Source: UBA7359 sp038142205 (GTDB taxonomy: Bacteria > Pseudomonadota > Gammaproteobacteria > Eutrophobiales > Eutrophobiaceae). From it: a stretch of DNA of 64,000 bases. Both the position numbers and the translations under genes were made by a program. Positions 25,872 to 35,186 of this stretch are shown here, in pieces. The stretch spans positions 2,356,001 to 2,420,000 of the forward strand of contig JAYQJO010000001.1 of assembly GCA_038142205.1 (NCBI GenBank), written 5' to 3'. Below the pieces are notes generated by a model. The model was not told where the DNA came from, did not search any database, and saw only the letters and a list, made by a program, of their open reading frames with translations. Position 1 is the first letter of the stretch. Every line of letters begins with the position of its first letter.

Positions 25872-26438
25872 ATGAGTATGGAAATTGAATACGATGAAAT
25901 TAATGCAGAATTAGGTTTTGTCCATGCCGGTATGCGTGCGTCTGAATGTCATGGTTTTTTATGCGGTCAATTTTGCTCCAGTAACAGTCTTACGACGGAA
26001 TCCTGGCAAGAATACTTGTTGGCAGGTATAGATGAATCAGTACTTGTCGATGATTGTTTAATGATTCTTCAAAAATTGGCAGATCAGGTCAAAATTGAGA
26101 TTTTGTCAGAAGATATTTCATTCGATTTACTCTTGCCGGAAGATGCAGCTGAAATTAGTGAACGAGCAGGCGCCTTGGCGGAATGGTGTGCTGGCTTTGT
26201 TAGCGGGCTGGGAATGGGGGGCATGTCGCAAAGAGCGAAACTCAATCCGGATTGCGATGAGTTTGTTAGAGACGTTGTCTCCATTTCGAAAATGGAAACA
26301 GAGATGGATGGAAGCGAAGAAGCTGAAGCGTCTTTATTTGAAATAATTGAATATATTCGTGTAGGTACAATCGTGTTGCATCAGGAATGGCACCAGATTG
26401 ATATTAATAGTGAAGAAAGACCCGAGGTTTTACATTGA
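25872..26438 (+). CDS. ygfB: UPF0149 family protein YgfB
   Basis: A 188-residue protein of the YgfB/YecA group (UPF0149). It has the N-terminal SECHGFLCGQFC segment and the central EWCAGFVSGLGMGG segment, both family signatures. In Pseudomonas, YgfB modulates antibiotic-response gene expression; no enzyme activity is known. It overlaps pepP by 4 bases and starts the ygfB-pepP-ubiH-ubiI operon, divergent from zapB-like/zapA. GTG/ATG alternatives exist, but ATG 25872 gives the expected length. Confidence 0.92.
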   Translation: MSMEIEYDEINAELGFVHAGMRASECHGFLCGQFCSSNSLTTESWQEYLLAGIDESVLVDDCLMILQKLADQVKIEILSEDISFDLLLPEDAAEISERAGALAEWCAGFVSGLGMGGMSQRAKLNPDCDEFVRDVVSISKMETEMDGSEEAEASLFEIIEYIRVGTIVLHQEWHQIDINSEERPEVLH

Positions 26439-27748
26439 TAAATAAAAAAGAATGTCATGCGCGACGTAAGAAGCTCATGGATATGATTGGCTCCGATAGT
26501 ATCGCCATTCTTCCGACAGCATCAGTGTATATTCGCAATCGTGATGTTGAATTTCCATTTCGCCCGGACAGCGATTTTTTCTATTTAACAGGCTATCCCG
26601 AGCCGGAAGCGGTGGCGGTACTCATTCCTGATCGGGCAGACGGCGAGTTTATTTTATTTTGTCGTGATAAAGACATCGAAATGGAAACCTGGCATGGGCG
26701 TCGTGCCGGGCTTGAAGGTGCATTAAAAATCTACGGTGCAGATGATGCGTTTCCTATAGAGGACATGGATGACATTCTACCCGGTTTAATTGAAGGCCAT
26801 GAACGTGTTTTTTATAATATGGGTAATGATCAGAATTTTGACCAAAGAGTACTCGGCTGGGTTAATCAGATAAGGGACAAAGCGCGGACAGGTGTTGTAG
26901 CGCCGGATGAATTTATTTCCTTGAACCATTTTCTTCATGATATGCGGCTATATAAAAGTCGTCATGAAGTAAAATTAATGAAAAAAGCAGCAAAAATTTC
27001 AGCGGCAGCACATAAACGTGTTATTTCCTTTTGCAAGCCCGGTATGCATGAGTATCAACTTGAAGCTGAGCTAGTGCATGAGTTTATGTTAAATGGTTCG
27101 CGTGCTGCGGCATATCCTTCCATTGTCGGTTCAGGGGAGAACGGTTGTATTTTGCATTACACCGAAAATCAGGATGAAATTGCCGATGGCGATTTATTAT
27201 TAATTGATGCGGGAGCAGAATATCATGGTTATGCCAGTGACATTACCCGTACCTTTCCGGCAAATGGTAAATTCTCTAAAGCACAACGACAAGCCTATGA
27301 TCTGGTATTAAAAGCACAAATAGCAGCGATAGAACAGGTTCAGCCTGGTAATCATTGGAATGATCCTCATGATGCTGCTGTCAGGGTTTTAACTGAAGGT
27401 ATGGTGGCGCTAGGTATATTAAAAGGCGATGTTGATGAGTTAATTAAAGATCATGTTTATACCAAATACTATATGCACCGTACCGGCCACTGGATTGGCA
27501 TGGATGTACACGATGTTGGTGATTATAAAGTTGATAATGAATGGCGTATGCTTGAACCGGGGATGGTGCTCACCATTGAGCCTGGGCTTTATATGCCTGC
27601 TGGAATAAAAGGTTTGGCAAAAAAATGGTGGAACATCGGTATCAGAATTGAAGATGATGTTCTGGTGACCAAAGAAGGTTATGAAGTATTGACTAAAGAT
27701 GTACCAAAGAGCGCGGATGAAATAGAGGCATTGATGCATGTCGCCTGA
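26435..27748 (+). CDS. pepP: Xaa-Pro aminopeptidase P
   Basis: A di-manganese peptidase that removes the N-terminal residue before proline. The 437-residue protein has an N-terminal creatinase-like domain and a C-terminal pita-bread domain. All metal ligands are visible: the two Asp in LLIDAGAEYHGYASDITRT, the His in HRTGHWIGMDVHD, the Glu in LTIEPGLYMP and the Glu in GIRIEDDVLV. It starts inside the ygfB stop (TTG 26435) and overlaps ubiH by 11 bases. This coupling with ubiquinone genes is conserved across gammaproteobacteria. Confidence 0.96.
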   Translation: MINKKECHARRKKLMDMIGSDSIAILPTASVYIRNRDVEFPFRPDSDFFYLTGYPEPEAVAVLIPDRADGEFILFCRDKDIEMETWHGRRAGLEGALKIYGADDAFPIEDMDDILPGLIEGHERVFYNMGNDQNFDQRVLGWVNQIRDKARTGVVAPDEFISLNHFLHDMRLYKSRHEVKLMKKAAKISAAAHKRVISFCKPGMHEYQLEAELVHEFMLNGSRAAAYPSIVGSGENGCILHYTENQDEIADGDLLLIDAGAEYHGYASDITRTFPANGKFSKAQRQAYDLVLKAQIAAIEQVQPGNHWNDPHDAAVRVLTEGMVALGILKGDVDELIKDHVYTKYYMHRTGHWIGMDVHDVGDYKVDNEWRMLEPGMVLTIEPGLYMPAGIKGLAKKWWNIGIRIEDDVLVTKEGYEVLTKDVPKSADEIEALMHVA

Positions 27749-28964
27749 TTATGATGTTGTAATCGTGGGTGCCGGCATGGTCGGTGCAAGTCTTGCCTGT
27801 GCGCTGTCATCATCAATGGCGACTTCTAATTTGCGCATTGCCATTATTGAGTCTGTTACTTTAAGTAATGATCAACAACCGAGTTATGATGATAGAGGGC
27901 TAACTTTATCGGCTTCTTCCAAACGCATACTTGAACAGATTGATGTATGGCAACAGGTCCAGGCTTATGCAACACCTATAAAAAAAATACATGTCTCTGA
28001 GCAAGGTCGTTTTGGTTTTACACGCCTGAGTGCTGATGAAGTTGGTCGAAATGAACTGGGTAATATTGTTATTGCGCGTGCGCTTGGACAGGCTTTGCAT
28101 AAGCAAATGGCTAGTTATAAAAATGTAGAACTTATTTGTCCGGCAGAGTTAAAACATTTCAAGAGAAATAATGAAATGATGGAACTGGAAATTACTGAAT
28201 CAGGACAAACAAGAATAATCTCTGCTGGTCTGTTAGTCGGTGCAGATGGCAGCCGTTCTCTGGTTCGACGCTTAGCCGATATTAATACGAAAGAAAAAGA
28301 TTTTAAGCAGACAGCCATAGTCGCGAATGTCACAACGCAAAAACCGAACAATGCAACGGCGTTTGAACGTTTTACGCCACACGGGCCAGTTGCTTTATTG
28401 CCGATAGATAAAAATCGTTCAGTGCTTGTTTTTACTGTTAATAGAAATAATGCTGAATATTATTTAGCTATGTCGGACGAATTGTTTATAAAAGAAATTG
28501 AAAATGAATTTGGTCGCCGTCTTGGTTATATTGGACAAGTGGGCCAACGCCGTTCCTATCCTTTATTTTTTATAGAAGCATTGGAGCAATATCAGCAGCA
28601 GCTAGTTTTATTAGGTAACGCTGCACACAGCATTCATCCAAATGCAGCGCAGGGTTTTAATTTAGGCTTACGTGATGTGGCTGGTTTAGCAGAGTGTATC
28701 TTTACTGGTTTAAAGAAAGGCTATGATATTAGTGATATCACTATCCTTGAAGATTATGTTGCACTTCGACAGAAAGACCAAAAACGTATTATGCGGCTTT
28801 CCAATAAACTGGCGAGTATATTTTATAATGAATATCCTGTATTAAGCTCTGCCAGAAATGCAGCGATGTTATTGCTCGATGTTATTCCTGAATTAAAAAA
28901 ATCGTTTATGCAAACGACTATGGGTTTGGCAGGAATACAGCCGCGACTGGTTAGAGATCAATAA
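27738..28964 (+). CDS. ubiH: 2-octaprenyl-6-methoxyphenol hydroxylase UbiH
   Basis: A flavin monooxygenase for the C1 hydroxylation step of aerobic ubiquinone synthesis. The 408-residue protein has the N-terminal FAD fingerprint VIVGAGMVGASLACAL, the central VGADGSRSLVRR motif that binds FAD and NADPH, and the C-terminal GNAAHSIHPNAAQGFNLGLRD motif. It overlaps pepP and is followed by ubiI after 2 bases. UbiH versus UbiI/UbiF is assigned by order and by the GNAAHSIHPNAAQG variant, which is typical of UbiH. Confidence 0.92.
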   Translation: MSPDYDVVIVGAGMVGASLACALSSSMATSNLRIAIIESVTLSNDQQPSYDDRGLTLSASSKRILEQIDVWQQVQAYATPIKKIHVSEQGRFGFTRLSADEVGRNELGNIVIARALGQALHKQMASYKNVELICPAELKHFKRNNEMMELEITESGQTRIISAGLLVGADGSRSLVRRLADINTKEKDFKQTAIVANVTTQKPNNATAFERFTPHGPVALLPIDKNRSVLVFTVNRNNAEYYLAMSDELFIKEIENEFGRRLGYIGQVGQRRSYPLFFIEALEQYQQQLVLLGNAAHSIHPNAAQGFNLGLRDVAGLAECIFTGLKKGYDISDITILEDYVALRQKDQKRIMRLSNKLASIFYNEYPVLSSARNAAMLLLDVIPELKKSFMQTTMGLAGIQPRLVRDQ

Positions 28965-28966
28965 CG

Positions 28967-30196
28967 ATGTCAGACTCTTCAGAAAATTTTGATGCGGATG
29001 TTGTCGTTGTTGGTGGGGGTATTATAGGTGGTACCTTTGCTGCTTTATTAGGGCAAGCAGGTGTTAAAGTTGTCTTACTCGATGCCAGTGTTCGCCAGCT
29101 TAATTCATTAAAAAAAGTTGATGCGCGTGTTTTCGCGATAACGCGTGCTTCTGAACAAATACTAAAAAAAGCAGGTGCATGGCGCAGAATAGATGAAAGC
29201 AATATTGCCTGTTTTCGCAAGATGCATGTCTGGGATGAGCAGGGTATTGGTGAGATTAATTTTGACAGTGCTGAACTTTGTCAGCCAACAATGGGTTACA
29301 TCATTTCTCATCAGGTTATTGTTGATGCTTTACAGGAAAAGTTACTGGACATGGAGAATGTGCGCTGTATCTGGTCTGAATCCCCAGCTTTTCTGAAAAC
29401 AGAAACTGATCATGTTTTGCTACAAACTGAAAATGGATTGCAGTTTCAATCAAAGCTTGTTGTAGCGGCAGATGGAGGCAATTCAAAAATAAGGTCGTTG
29501 GCAAATATTCATTATCATAAGCATGGTTATAATCAGTCTGCTTTAGCCTGTGTTGTCACGACAGAGTATCCTCATGCAGAAATTGCACGGCAACGATTCT
29601 TAAAGCGTGGACCATTAGCATTCTTGCCTATGGTTGACCCTTGTCAATCAGCTATAGTCTGGTCTACCAGTCCTGATCATGCTCAACGTTTAAAGGAAAT
29701 AGACAAAACTGCATTTCATTTTGAGCTGGAAGAAGCGTTTGCACATGAACTGGGAGAAATAAAAGGAAGTTCGGAGAGGATTGTCTTTCCTTTAAGTCGT
29801 GCGCAAGCCGAACAATATGTCCAGCCGAGACTGGCGCTGATCGGTGATAGTGCCCACACTGTTCACCCCCTGGCAGGTTTAGGTGCGAATCTTGGCTTGT
29901 TGGATGCGGCTACTTTGGCAGAAGAATTGATTAATACTGTTGAAAAAGGAAGAGATCCGGGGCGTTTACAGGTCTTACGCCGCTATGAGCGCTGGCGTAA
30001 AGGTGAAAATCACAGTGTTATGTATTTAATGGACGGCTTTAAACATCTCTTTGAAAATGAAATGCAATCTGTACAATGGCTGCGGAATTTTGGTCTTGAT
30101 ATGGTAGATAGTTTTCCATTAGCAAAACATGCCATTATGAAACGGGCGATGGGATTAGAAGGCAACTTGCCTCATATAGCACGCGGCAGCCATTAA
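28967..30196 (+). CDS. ubiI: Ubiquinone C5-type hydroxylase (UbiI/VisC-like)
   Basis: A second FAD monooxygenase of ubiquinone synthesis, 409 residues. It has the N-terminal VVVVGGGIIGGTFAALL fingerprint, VAADGGNSKIRSL in the middle, and the C-terminal GDSAHTVHPLAGLGANLGLLD motif. Position directly after ubiH is where UbiI (VisC) sits in most gammaproteobacteria; UbiF or UbiL is possible because these paralogues are hard to split by eye. It is last in the ygfB-pepP-ubiH-ubiI operon. Confidence 0.82.
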   Translation: MSDSSENFDADVVVVGGGIIGGTFAALLGQAGVKVVLLDASVRQLNSLKKVDARVFAITRASEQILKKAGAWRRIDESNIACFRKMHVWDEQGIGEINFDSAELCQPTMGYIISHQVIVDALQEKLLDMENVRCIWSESPAFLKTETDHVLLQTENGLQFQSKLVVAADGGNSKIRSLANIHYHKHGYNQSALACVVTTEYPHAEIARQRFLKRGPLAFLPMVDPCQSAIVWSTSPDHAQRLKEIDKTAFHFELEEAFAHELGEIKGSSERIVFPLSRAQAEQYVQPRLALIGDSAHTVHPLAGLGANLGLLDAATLAEELINTVEKGRDPGRLQVLRRYERWRKGENHSVMYLMDGFKHLFENEMQSVQWLRNFGLDMVDSFPLAKHAIMKRAMGLEGNLPHIARGSH

Positions 30197-30251
30197 AACG
30201 TAATAACTCGAAATTAATAATAAATACTCTGTAATACTTTTAGGATAGTTC

Positions 30252-31941
30252 ATGTCTGACAACTTAACCCAGGAACCGAGCAATTTTATTCGTAACATCA
30301 TTAATGATGATTTAAAGAATAATAAAAATGATGGTCGCGTTCATACGCGTTTCCCCCGAGCCGAACGGCTATCTTCACATCGGTCATGCAAAATCGATTT
30401 GTTTAAACTTTGGTGTGGCAGAAGATTATGATGGTGGTGTTTGTAATCTTCGTTTTGATGATACCAACCCAGAGAAAGAGGATGTTGAATATACCGACGC
30501 AATTGAGAACGATGTTCGATGGCTAGGCTTCGACTGGCAAGACAGACTTTTTTTCGCTTCAGATTATTTTGGAAAATTATATGAATTTGCTCAGCAACTA
30601 ATTCGTGATGGCAAAGCTTATGTTGATCATTTATCAGCAGACGAAATTCGTGAGTATCGCGGTTCTTTAAAAGAACCCGGCAAGGCAAGTCCGTATCGTG
30701 ATCGTAGTGTTGAAGAAAATCTTGATTTATTTGAGCGTATGCGTACCGGTGAATTTGTAGAAGGTGAATGTTTACTGCGCGCCAAAATTGATATGGCTGC
30801 GCCGAATATGAATATGCGTGATCCGGCGATATACCGAATAAGAAAAGCAGAACATCATCGCACAGGTAATGACTGGTGTATCTATCCTATGTATGACTAT
30901 ACGCATTGTATCTCTGATGCATTGGAAGGTATTACGCATTCTTTGTGTACGCTTGAGTTTGAAGATCACCGTCCATTGTATGACTGGTTTCTGGATCAGC
31001 TACCGATAGAATGTCATCCACAACAAATTGAGTTTGCACGTTTAAATTTAAATTATACTGTAACCAGTAAACGTAAATTAAATGAACTGGTGACAGAAGG
31101 TCTCGTTTCCGGTTGGGATGATCCTCGTATGCCAACGATTGTTGGTATGCGGCGAAGAGGCTTTACGCCGGAATCCATACGTGATTTCTGCAATCGTATT
31201 GGTTTAACCAAAACCGATACGGTTATTGATGTGAGTGTGTTAGAGAACTGCGTTAGAGAAGATTTGGATAAACGCACTAAGCGTGTATTGGCTGTTTTAA
31301 AGCCGCTTAAAGTAGTGATAGAAAACTACCCGGAAGGCGAAGTAGAAATGCTTGATGCGCCTTATCACCCTAATGATCCAGATATGGGAAGTCGTCAGTT
31401 ACCTTTCTCAAAAGAAATTTATATTGAACAGGATGACTTCATGGAAGACCCACCGAAGAAGTTTTTCCGCTTAGGGCCGGGCCGTGAAGTCCGTTTACGC
31501 TATGCTTACTTTATTACTTGTAAAGAAGTGATAAAGAATGATGCAGGCGAAGTTATTGAATTACGTTGTACTTATGATCCGGAAACAAAAGGCGGTAACG
31601 CACCGGACGGACGTAAGGTGAAAGGCACGATACATTGGGTTTCAGCAGAACAAGCATTAAAGACAGAAGTGCGTTTGTATGATCGTTTATTTAGCGACCC
31701 TAAGCCAGATAGCAAGAAACATGAACAGGACTGGAAAAGTTTTCTCAATCCTGAATCAATGCAAGTTTGCGAAACAGCATGCCTTGAACCTTCATTAAAA
31801 GAAGCGAAAGCAGAAGAACGCTTTCAGTTTGAACGAACAGGTTATTTTAATGTGGATAGCAAAGACAGTACTGATGGAAAACCAGTTTTTAATCGCACAG
31901 TGACATTACGTGATTCCTGGGCGAAACAAAAAAATAAATAA
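30252..31941 (+). CDS. glnS: Glutaminyl-tRNA synthetase, frameshifted near the N-terminus
   Basis: Charges tRNA-Gln with glutamine. The N-terminus (ATG 30252, AGGA 6 bases upstream) reads SNFIRNIINDDL..DGRVHTRFP in one frame. From GAG 30358 the enzyme continues in the next frame as EPNGYLHIGHAKSICLNFG (HIGH motif) to a KMSKS-like VTSKRKL and the full C-terminal anticodon domain, ending at 31941. The break is at a run of five C (30353-30357); homologues have FPPEPNG, which two more C would restore. If the lesion is real the enzyme is lost unless translation restarts at 30328 or slips. Cotranscription with purC is likely (12-base gap). Confidence 0.85.
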
Positions 31942-31953
31942 GGCTGATAATCT

Positions 31954-32844
31954 ATGCAAAAAAAAGATGCTCTTTATCGTTCTCATATAAACAGTTTGTC
32001 TTTAATCAGTAATGGCAAAGTCAGAGATATCTATGATATTGATGATCAAACTATGTTGATCGTTACCAGTGATAGATTGTCCGCATTTGATGTTATCTTG
32101 CCTGATCCCATTCCCGGGAAAGGACGTGTTTTGACTGAGGTTTCAAACTTCTGGTTTAAACGTTGTGAAAATATTATTCCAAACCATCTTACGGATATTC
32201 CTGTTAAAGATGTCATTAAAGAAACAGATGAACTTGATGTGTTGGAAAGTCGTGCGATTGTTGTACGCAAATTAAAACCGCTGCCTATAGAAGCTGTTAT
32301 TCGCGGTTACCTTATTGGTTCCGGTTGGAAAGACTATCAGGATACCGGTGCCGTTTGCGGCATTAATTTACCTGCTGGTCTACAACAAGCAGAAAAATTA
32401 CCCGAAGCGATTTTTACACCAGCAACAAAAGCAGATGTCGGTGATCATGATGAAAATATCGACTTTGAAGAAACAGTGAAGTTAATCGGGCAGGAATTAG
32501 CTGAAAAAGTGCGCGATATAAGTCTTAAAATCTATACGCAAGCTGTCGAATATGCGCATACGAAAAATATTATTATTGCCGATACCAAATTTGAATTTGG
32601 CCTTGATGAAAATAACGAACTGATTTTGATTGATGAAGTATTAACACCGGACTCTTCACGATTCTGGCCAGTAGAGTCTTATAAGGTTGGCACAAGCCCA
32701 CCGAGTTTTGATAAACAATATATCAGAGACTATCTGGAAACTCTGGATTGGGATAAAAAAGCACCCGGGCCAAAGCTACCGGAAGAGGTGATTCGCAATA
32801 CTGCTGCTAAATACGAAGAAGCACGAGATAAGTTAATTAACTAA
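31954..32844 (+). CDS. purC: SAICAR synthase
   Basis: Phosphoribosylaminoimidazole-succinocarboxamide synthase, step seven of purine synthesis (CAIR + Asp + ATP). At 296 residues it is of the longer class, more like the yeast enzyme than the 237-residue E. coli form. Signatures include SNGKVRDIYDIDD, TSDRLSAFDV near the N-terminus, RGYLIGSGWKDYQ and the IADTKFEFGLD active-site region, then DEVLTPDSSRFWP. It follows glnS by 12 bases. The start ATG is the first in frame; no alternative is needed. Confidence 0.95.
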   Translation: MQKKDALYRSHINSLSLISNGKVRDIYDIDDQTMLIVTSDRLSAFDVILPDPIPGKGRVLTEVSNFWFKRCENIIPNHLTDIPVKDVIKETDELDVLESRAIVVRKLKPLPIEAVIRGYLIGSGWKDYQDTGAVCGINLPAGLQQAEKLPEAIFTPATKADVGDHDENIDFEETVKLIGQELAEKVRDISLKIYTQAVEYAHTKNIIIADTKFEFGLDENNELILIDEVLTPDSSRFWPVESYKVGTSPPSFDKQYIRDYLETLDWDKKAPGPKLPEEVIRNTAAKYEEARDKLIN

Positions 32845-32865
32845 ATAAAAAGAGGCGGAATTAGT

Positions 32866-33066
32866 ATGAGTAACTTTATTAAGGTAATGCCATTTATACT
32901 TTTATGTTCCTTTTTAATAGCGTGTTCTAATGAAAGTGCTGATGCAGAAGCTAAAAAGGATCATGTTTGGAAAGAACAGATTGGAACAATCGATAAAGCA
33001 AAAGAAGTGGAGAGTGTGCTGATGGACTCAGCTAAAAATATGCAGGAAGCGATTGAAGACCAATAA
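32866..33066 (+). CDS. Small lipoprotein of unknown function
   Basis: A 66-residue protein with a lipoprotein signal: hydrophobic core then LIAC with Cys20 as the likely acylated residue. The mature part is about 45 residues, charged and helical (KEQIGTIDKAKEVESVL). A Shine-Dalgarno AGAGGCGG precedes ATG 32866. It follows purC by 21 bases and may be cotranscribed. No family is recognised. Confidence 0.7.
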   Translation: MSNFIKVMPFILLCSFLIACSNESADAEAKKDHVWKEQIGTIDKAKEVESVLMDSAKNMQEAIEDQ

Positions 33067-33113
33067 TAAGGCGGTATGTTGCTTATAATTAAATTGTTAT
33101 AAGAGATATAAAT

Positions 33114-33452
33114 ATGGGGATAGCACTTATATTTATAGGTTTATTTCTTTGCTTCACTTTAGCTTTTAATGGCAGCGTTGGTACAATTTTTTTAAATTAC
33201 GCTTTTTTCATTAGTGGTATATTGATGATAACCGCCGGTTCCTTAAGATTAGCTTTAACTGATTCTTTTATTTCAAGAGTGGTTTGTAGTGTAGCATTAA
33301 TATGTTACTCGCCTATGATTTGGCAAAGATTCAAATTCAATACTGATTGGGTTGGGTTATATTTTGATATTGCCTTTGTATTATTCATGTTGGTATTTAT
33401 TTGTTTAAAGCCAAAGAATAAAAACAAACCTGTAATTGATAAGGATGAATAA
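33114..33452 (+). CDS. Small hypothetical membrane protein
   Basis: A 112-residue hydrophobic protein with about four predicted membrane segments and a charged C-terminal tail (KPKNKNKPVIDKDE). No family is recognised. It stands 47 bases after the small lipoprotein gene and 33 bases before the YjbR-family gene, on the same strand. AT-rich codon use is like its neighbours. Confidence 0.6.
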   Translation: MGIALIFIGLFLCFTLAFNGSVGTIFLNYAFFISGILMITAGSLRLALTDSFISRVVCSVALICYSPMIWQRFKFNTDWVGLYFDIAFVLFMLVFICLKPKNKNKPVIDKDE

Positions 33453-33485
33453 AGATAAATTTAAGATCATTTCTAGTTATCGCAC

Positions 33486-33839
33486 ATGACTTATGATGAA
33501 TTCAATAATTATTGCCAAAGCCTTCGAGCTACGTCATATGTTATGCAATGGGGAAATTCTCATGTTTGGAAAATAGGAGGGAAGGTTTTTGCTCTAGGCG
33601 GCTGGGAAAAAGTAAATAAACCCGCATTTACATTTAAAACCTCTGAATCGAATTTCTTATTACTTCAAGATGAACAAGGTTTTAGGCCTGCTCCTTACAT
33701 GGCTTCCCGAGGTATGAAATGGATACAAATTTACGATGTATCTGATAGCGAAACAATTAAATATTATTTATATGAGTCTTACAAAATTGTATCGGCAGGA
33801 TTAACTAAGAAAAAGCAAAAAGAGTTAGGATTGTTATAG
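33486..33839 (+). CDS. MmcQ/YjbR family protein
   Basis: A 117-residue protein of the MmcQ/YjbR family, whose members have a double-wing fold proposed to bind DNA. Typical features here are the N-terminal MTYDEFNNYCQSL, HVWKIGGKVFALGGW, the KTSESNF stretch and the closing RGMKWIQIYD, followed by SYKIVSAGLTKKKQKELG. The function is unknown in any organism I can name. It ends 3 bases from the next convergent gene. Confidence 0.82.
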   Translation: MTYDEFNNYCQSLRATSYVMQWGNSHVWKIGGKVFALGGWEKVNKPAFTFKTSESNFLLLQDEQGFRPAPYMASRGMKWIQIYDVSDSETIKYYLYESYKIVSAGLTKKKQKELGLL

Positions 33840-33842
33840 AAG

Positions 33843-34106
33843 TTAAGACATTAATTTAATTAATGCTTCTTTCGCCTCAAAATCTTTTACTGCTGACATT
33901 GCATCGTTGAATGCAGTGACTTTTTCGCTATGAGCTGCGAGGAGCGTTGATAGCTCCTCGGTTTCATTATTACTGGCTTCACCGCCGTCCTTATATTTGA
34001 TATCAATTTTCTGTAAGAGGCTAAAATACGTGTTTTTACTTTCACGCATTTCCTGATACGCCTGATAGGCGATACTGGCTTCTTCAGAAAGTTGAATATC
34101 TAACAT
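33843..34106 (-). CDS. Hypothetical helical protein
   Basis: An 87-residue acidic, fully helical protein (SIAYQAYQEMRESKNTYFSLLQKID.., then a second helix), no family recognised. It lies 16 bases downstream of fba on the same strand, so it may be the last gene of the central-carbon operon. It is convergent with the YjbR-family gene. The coding case rests on length, frame and ordinary codon use. Confidence 0.55.
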   Translation of the reverse strand: MLDIQLSEEASIAYQAYQEMRESKNTYFSLLQKIDIKYKDGGEASNNETEELSTLLAAHSEKVTAFNDAMSAVKDFEAKEALIKLMS

Positions 34107-34122
34107 TAGTGATTAGACGTTA

Positions 34123-35142
34123 TTAAACGTTTTCCATTTCGTCTTTGTATTCACCTTTACATGCAAGGCTGTTACATTTTTCGCGATGGGTTAATGCTTT
34201 TTGTGCTGCTTCGACATTTTCTTCTTTGCCTTCCCATGCTTTTAAACAAGCTGCTTGTAATGCACGACCATAAGAAAAGCTTAATGGCCAAGGCAAGTCC
34301 GGGTTGCTGGCATTCATTGCATTCAAGTGTGCAGTTGCCAGTTCATCGCTTTGTCCGCCAGAAAGGAAAACAATACCGGGTAATTCTTCGGGTACATTTT
34401 CTAATAAGCATTTAACCGTTTGATCGGCAACTTCCTGAACACCTGCTTGTGTTGCACATTGTTTACCGGAAATAACCATATTGGTTTTTAAAATAGTATG
34501 TTCGATACTGACACCTTGAGTTTTTAAGGTGCTGAATAACGTAGCCAGTGTTTTTGCCGTAACTTCATAACAACGTTCGATAGTGTTATCGGCATCCATT
34601 AATACTTCAGGTTCAACCATAGGAACAATACCCGCTTCCTGACAAAGAGCGGCATAACGCGCTAAAGCATGCGTATTTGCATCAATGCAATCCTGACTTG
34701 GAATGTTATCGCCAATGGTGATAACCGCGCGCCATTTAGCAAATTTTGCACCAAGCTCTTTGTATTCTGCTAAGCGGTCACGTAAGCCATCCAGACCTTC
34801 TGTGACTTTTTCTTCAGGATGTAAGGCAAAATCTTTTGCGCCTGTATCGACTTTTATACCTGGCATGATGCCTTGGTCAATAAGCGCTTTTGCAAACGGA
34901 ACACCATCGCTAGTTGATTGACGAATGGTTTCATCAAAAAGAATCATGCCGCTGATGTATTCATTGCAACCAGGATTGGTAATTAATAAATCGCGATAGT
35001 TTCTGCGATTCGCTTCTGTCGATTCGAGGTTAATCGTGTCAAATCGTTTTCCGATGGTCGGTGTACTTTCATCGATAGCAAGAATACCTTTGCCTGTTTC
35101 TACCATTGCTTTTGCTGTTGCTTCAAGTTCTGCTGCGCTCAT
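34123..35142 (-). CDS. Class I fructose-bisphosphate aldolase
   Basis: Cleaves or forms fructose 1,6-bisphosphate through a Schiff base. The 339-residue protein is class I, without metal sites: N-terminal GKGILAIDESTPTIGKRF, WRAVITIGDN, EPEVLMD, the Schiff-base Lys in TILKTNMVISG (near residue 219), and LSGGQSDELAT. A class I enzyme, rather than class II FbaA, at the end of a tkt-gap-pgk-pyk operon is seen in many gammaproteobacteria including autotrophs and methylotrophs. It lies 44 bases after pyk. Confidence 0.93.
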   Translation of the reverse strand: MSAAELEATAKAMVETGKGILAIDESTPTIGKRFDTINLESTEANRRNYRDLLITNPGCNEYISGMILFDETIRQSTSDGVPFAKALIDQGIMPGIKVDTGAKDFALHPEEKVTEGLDGLRDRLAEYKELGAKFAKWRAVITIGDNIPSQDCIDANTHALARYAALCQEAGIVPMVEPEVLMDADNTIERCYEVTAKTLATLFSTLKTQGVSIEHTILKTNMVISGKQCATQAGVQEVADQTVKCLLENVPEELPGIVFLSGGQSDELATAHLNAMNASNPDLPWPLSFSYGRALQAACLKAWEGKEENVEAAQKALTHREKCNSLACKGEYKDEMENV

Positions 35143-35186
35143 TTTATTTGCCTCGTTAACGCTATTGATTTAAAGATAACCCTTGT

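Noticed and set aside
30328..30357. glnS starting at ATG 30328 as a normal full gene
   Set aside because: The N-terminal 35 residues conserved in GlnRS are encoded upstream in another frame with a good ribosome-binding site, so 30328 is an artefact of the frameshift.
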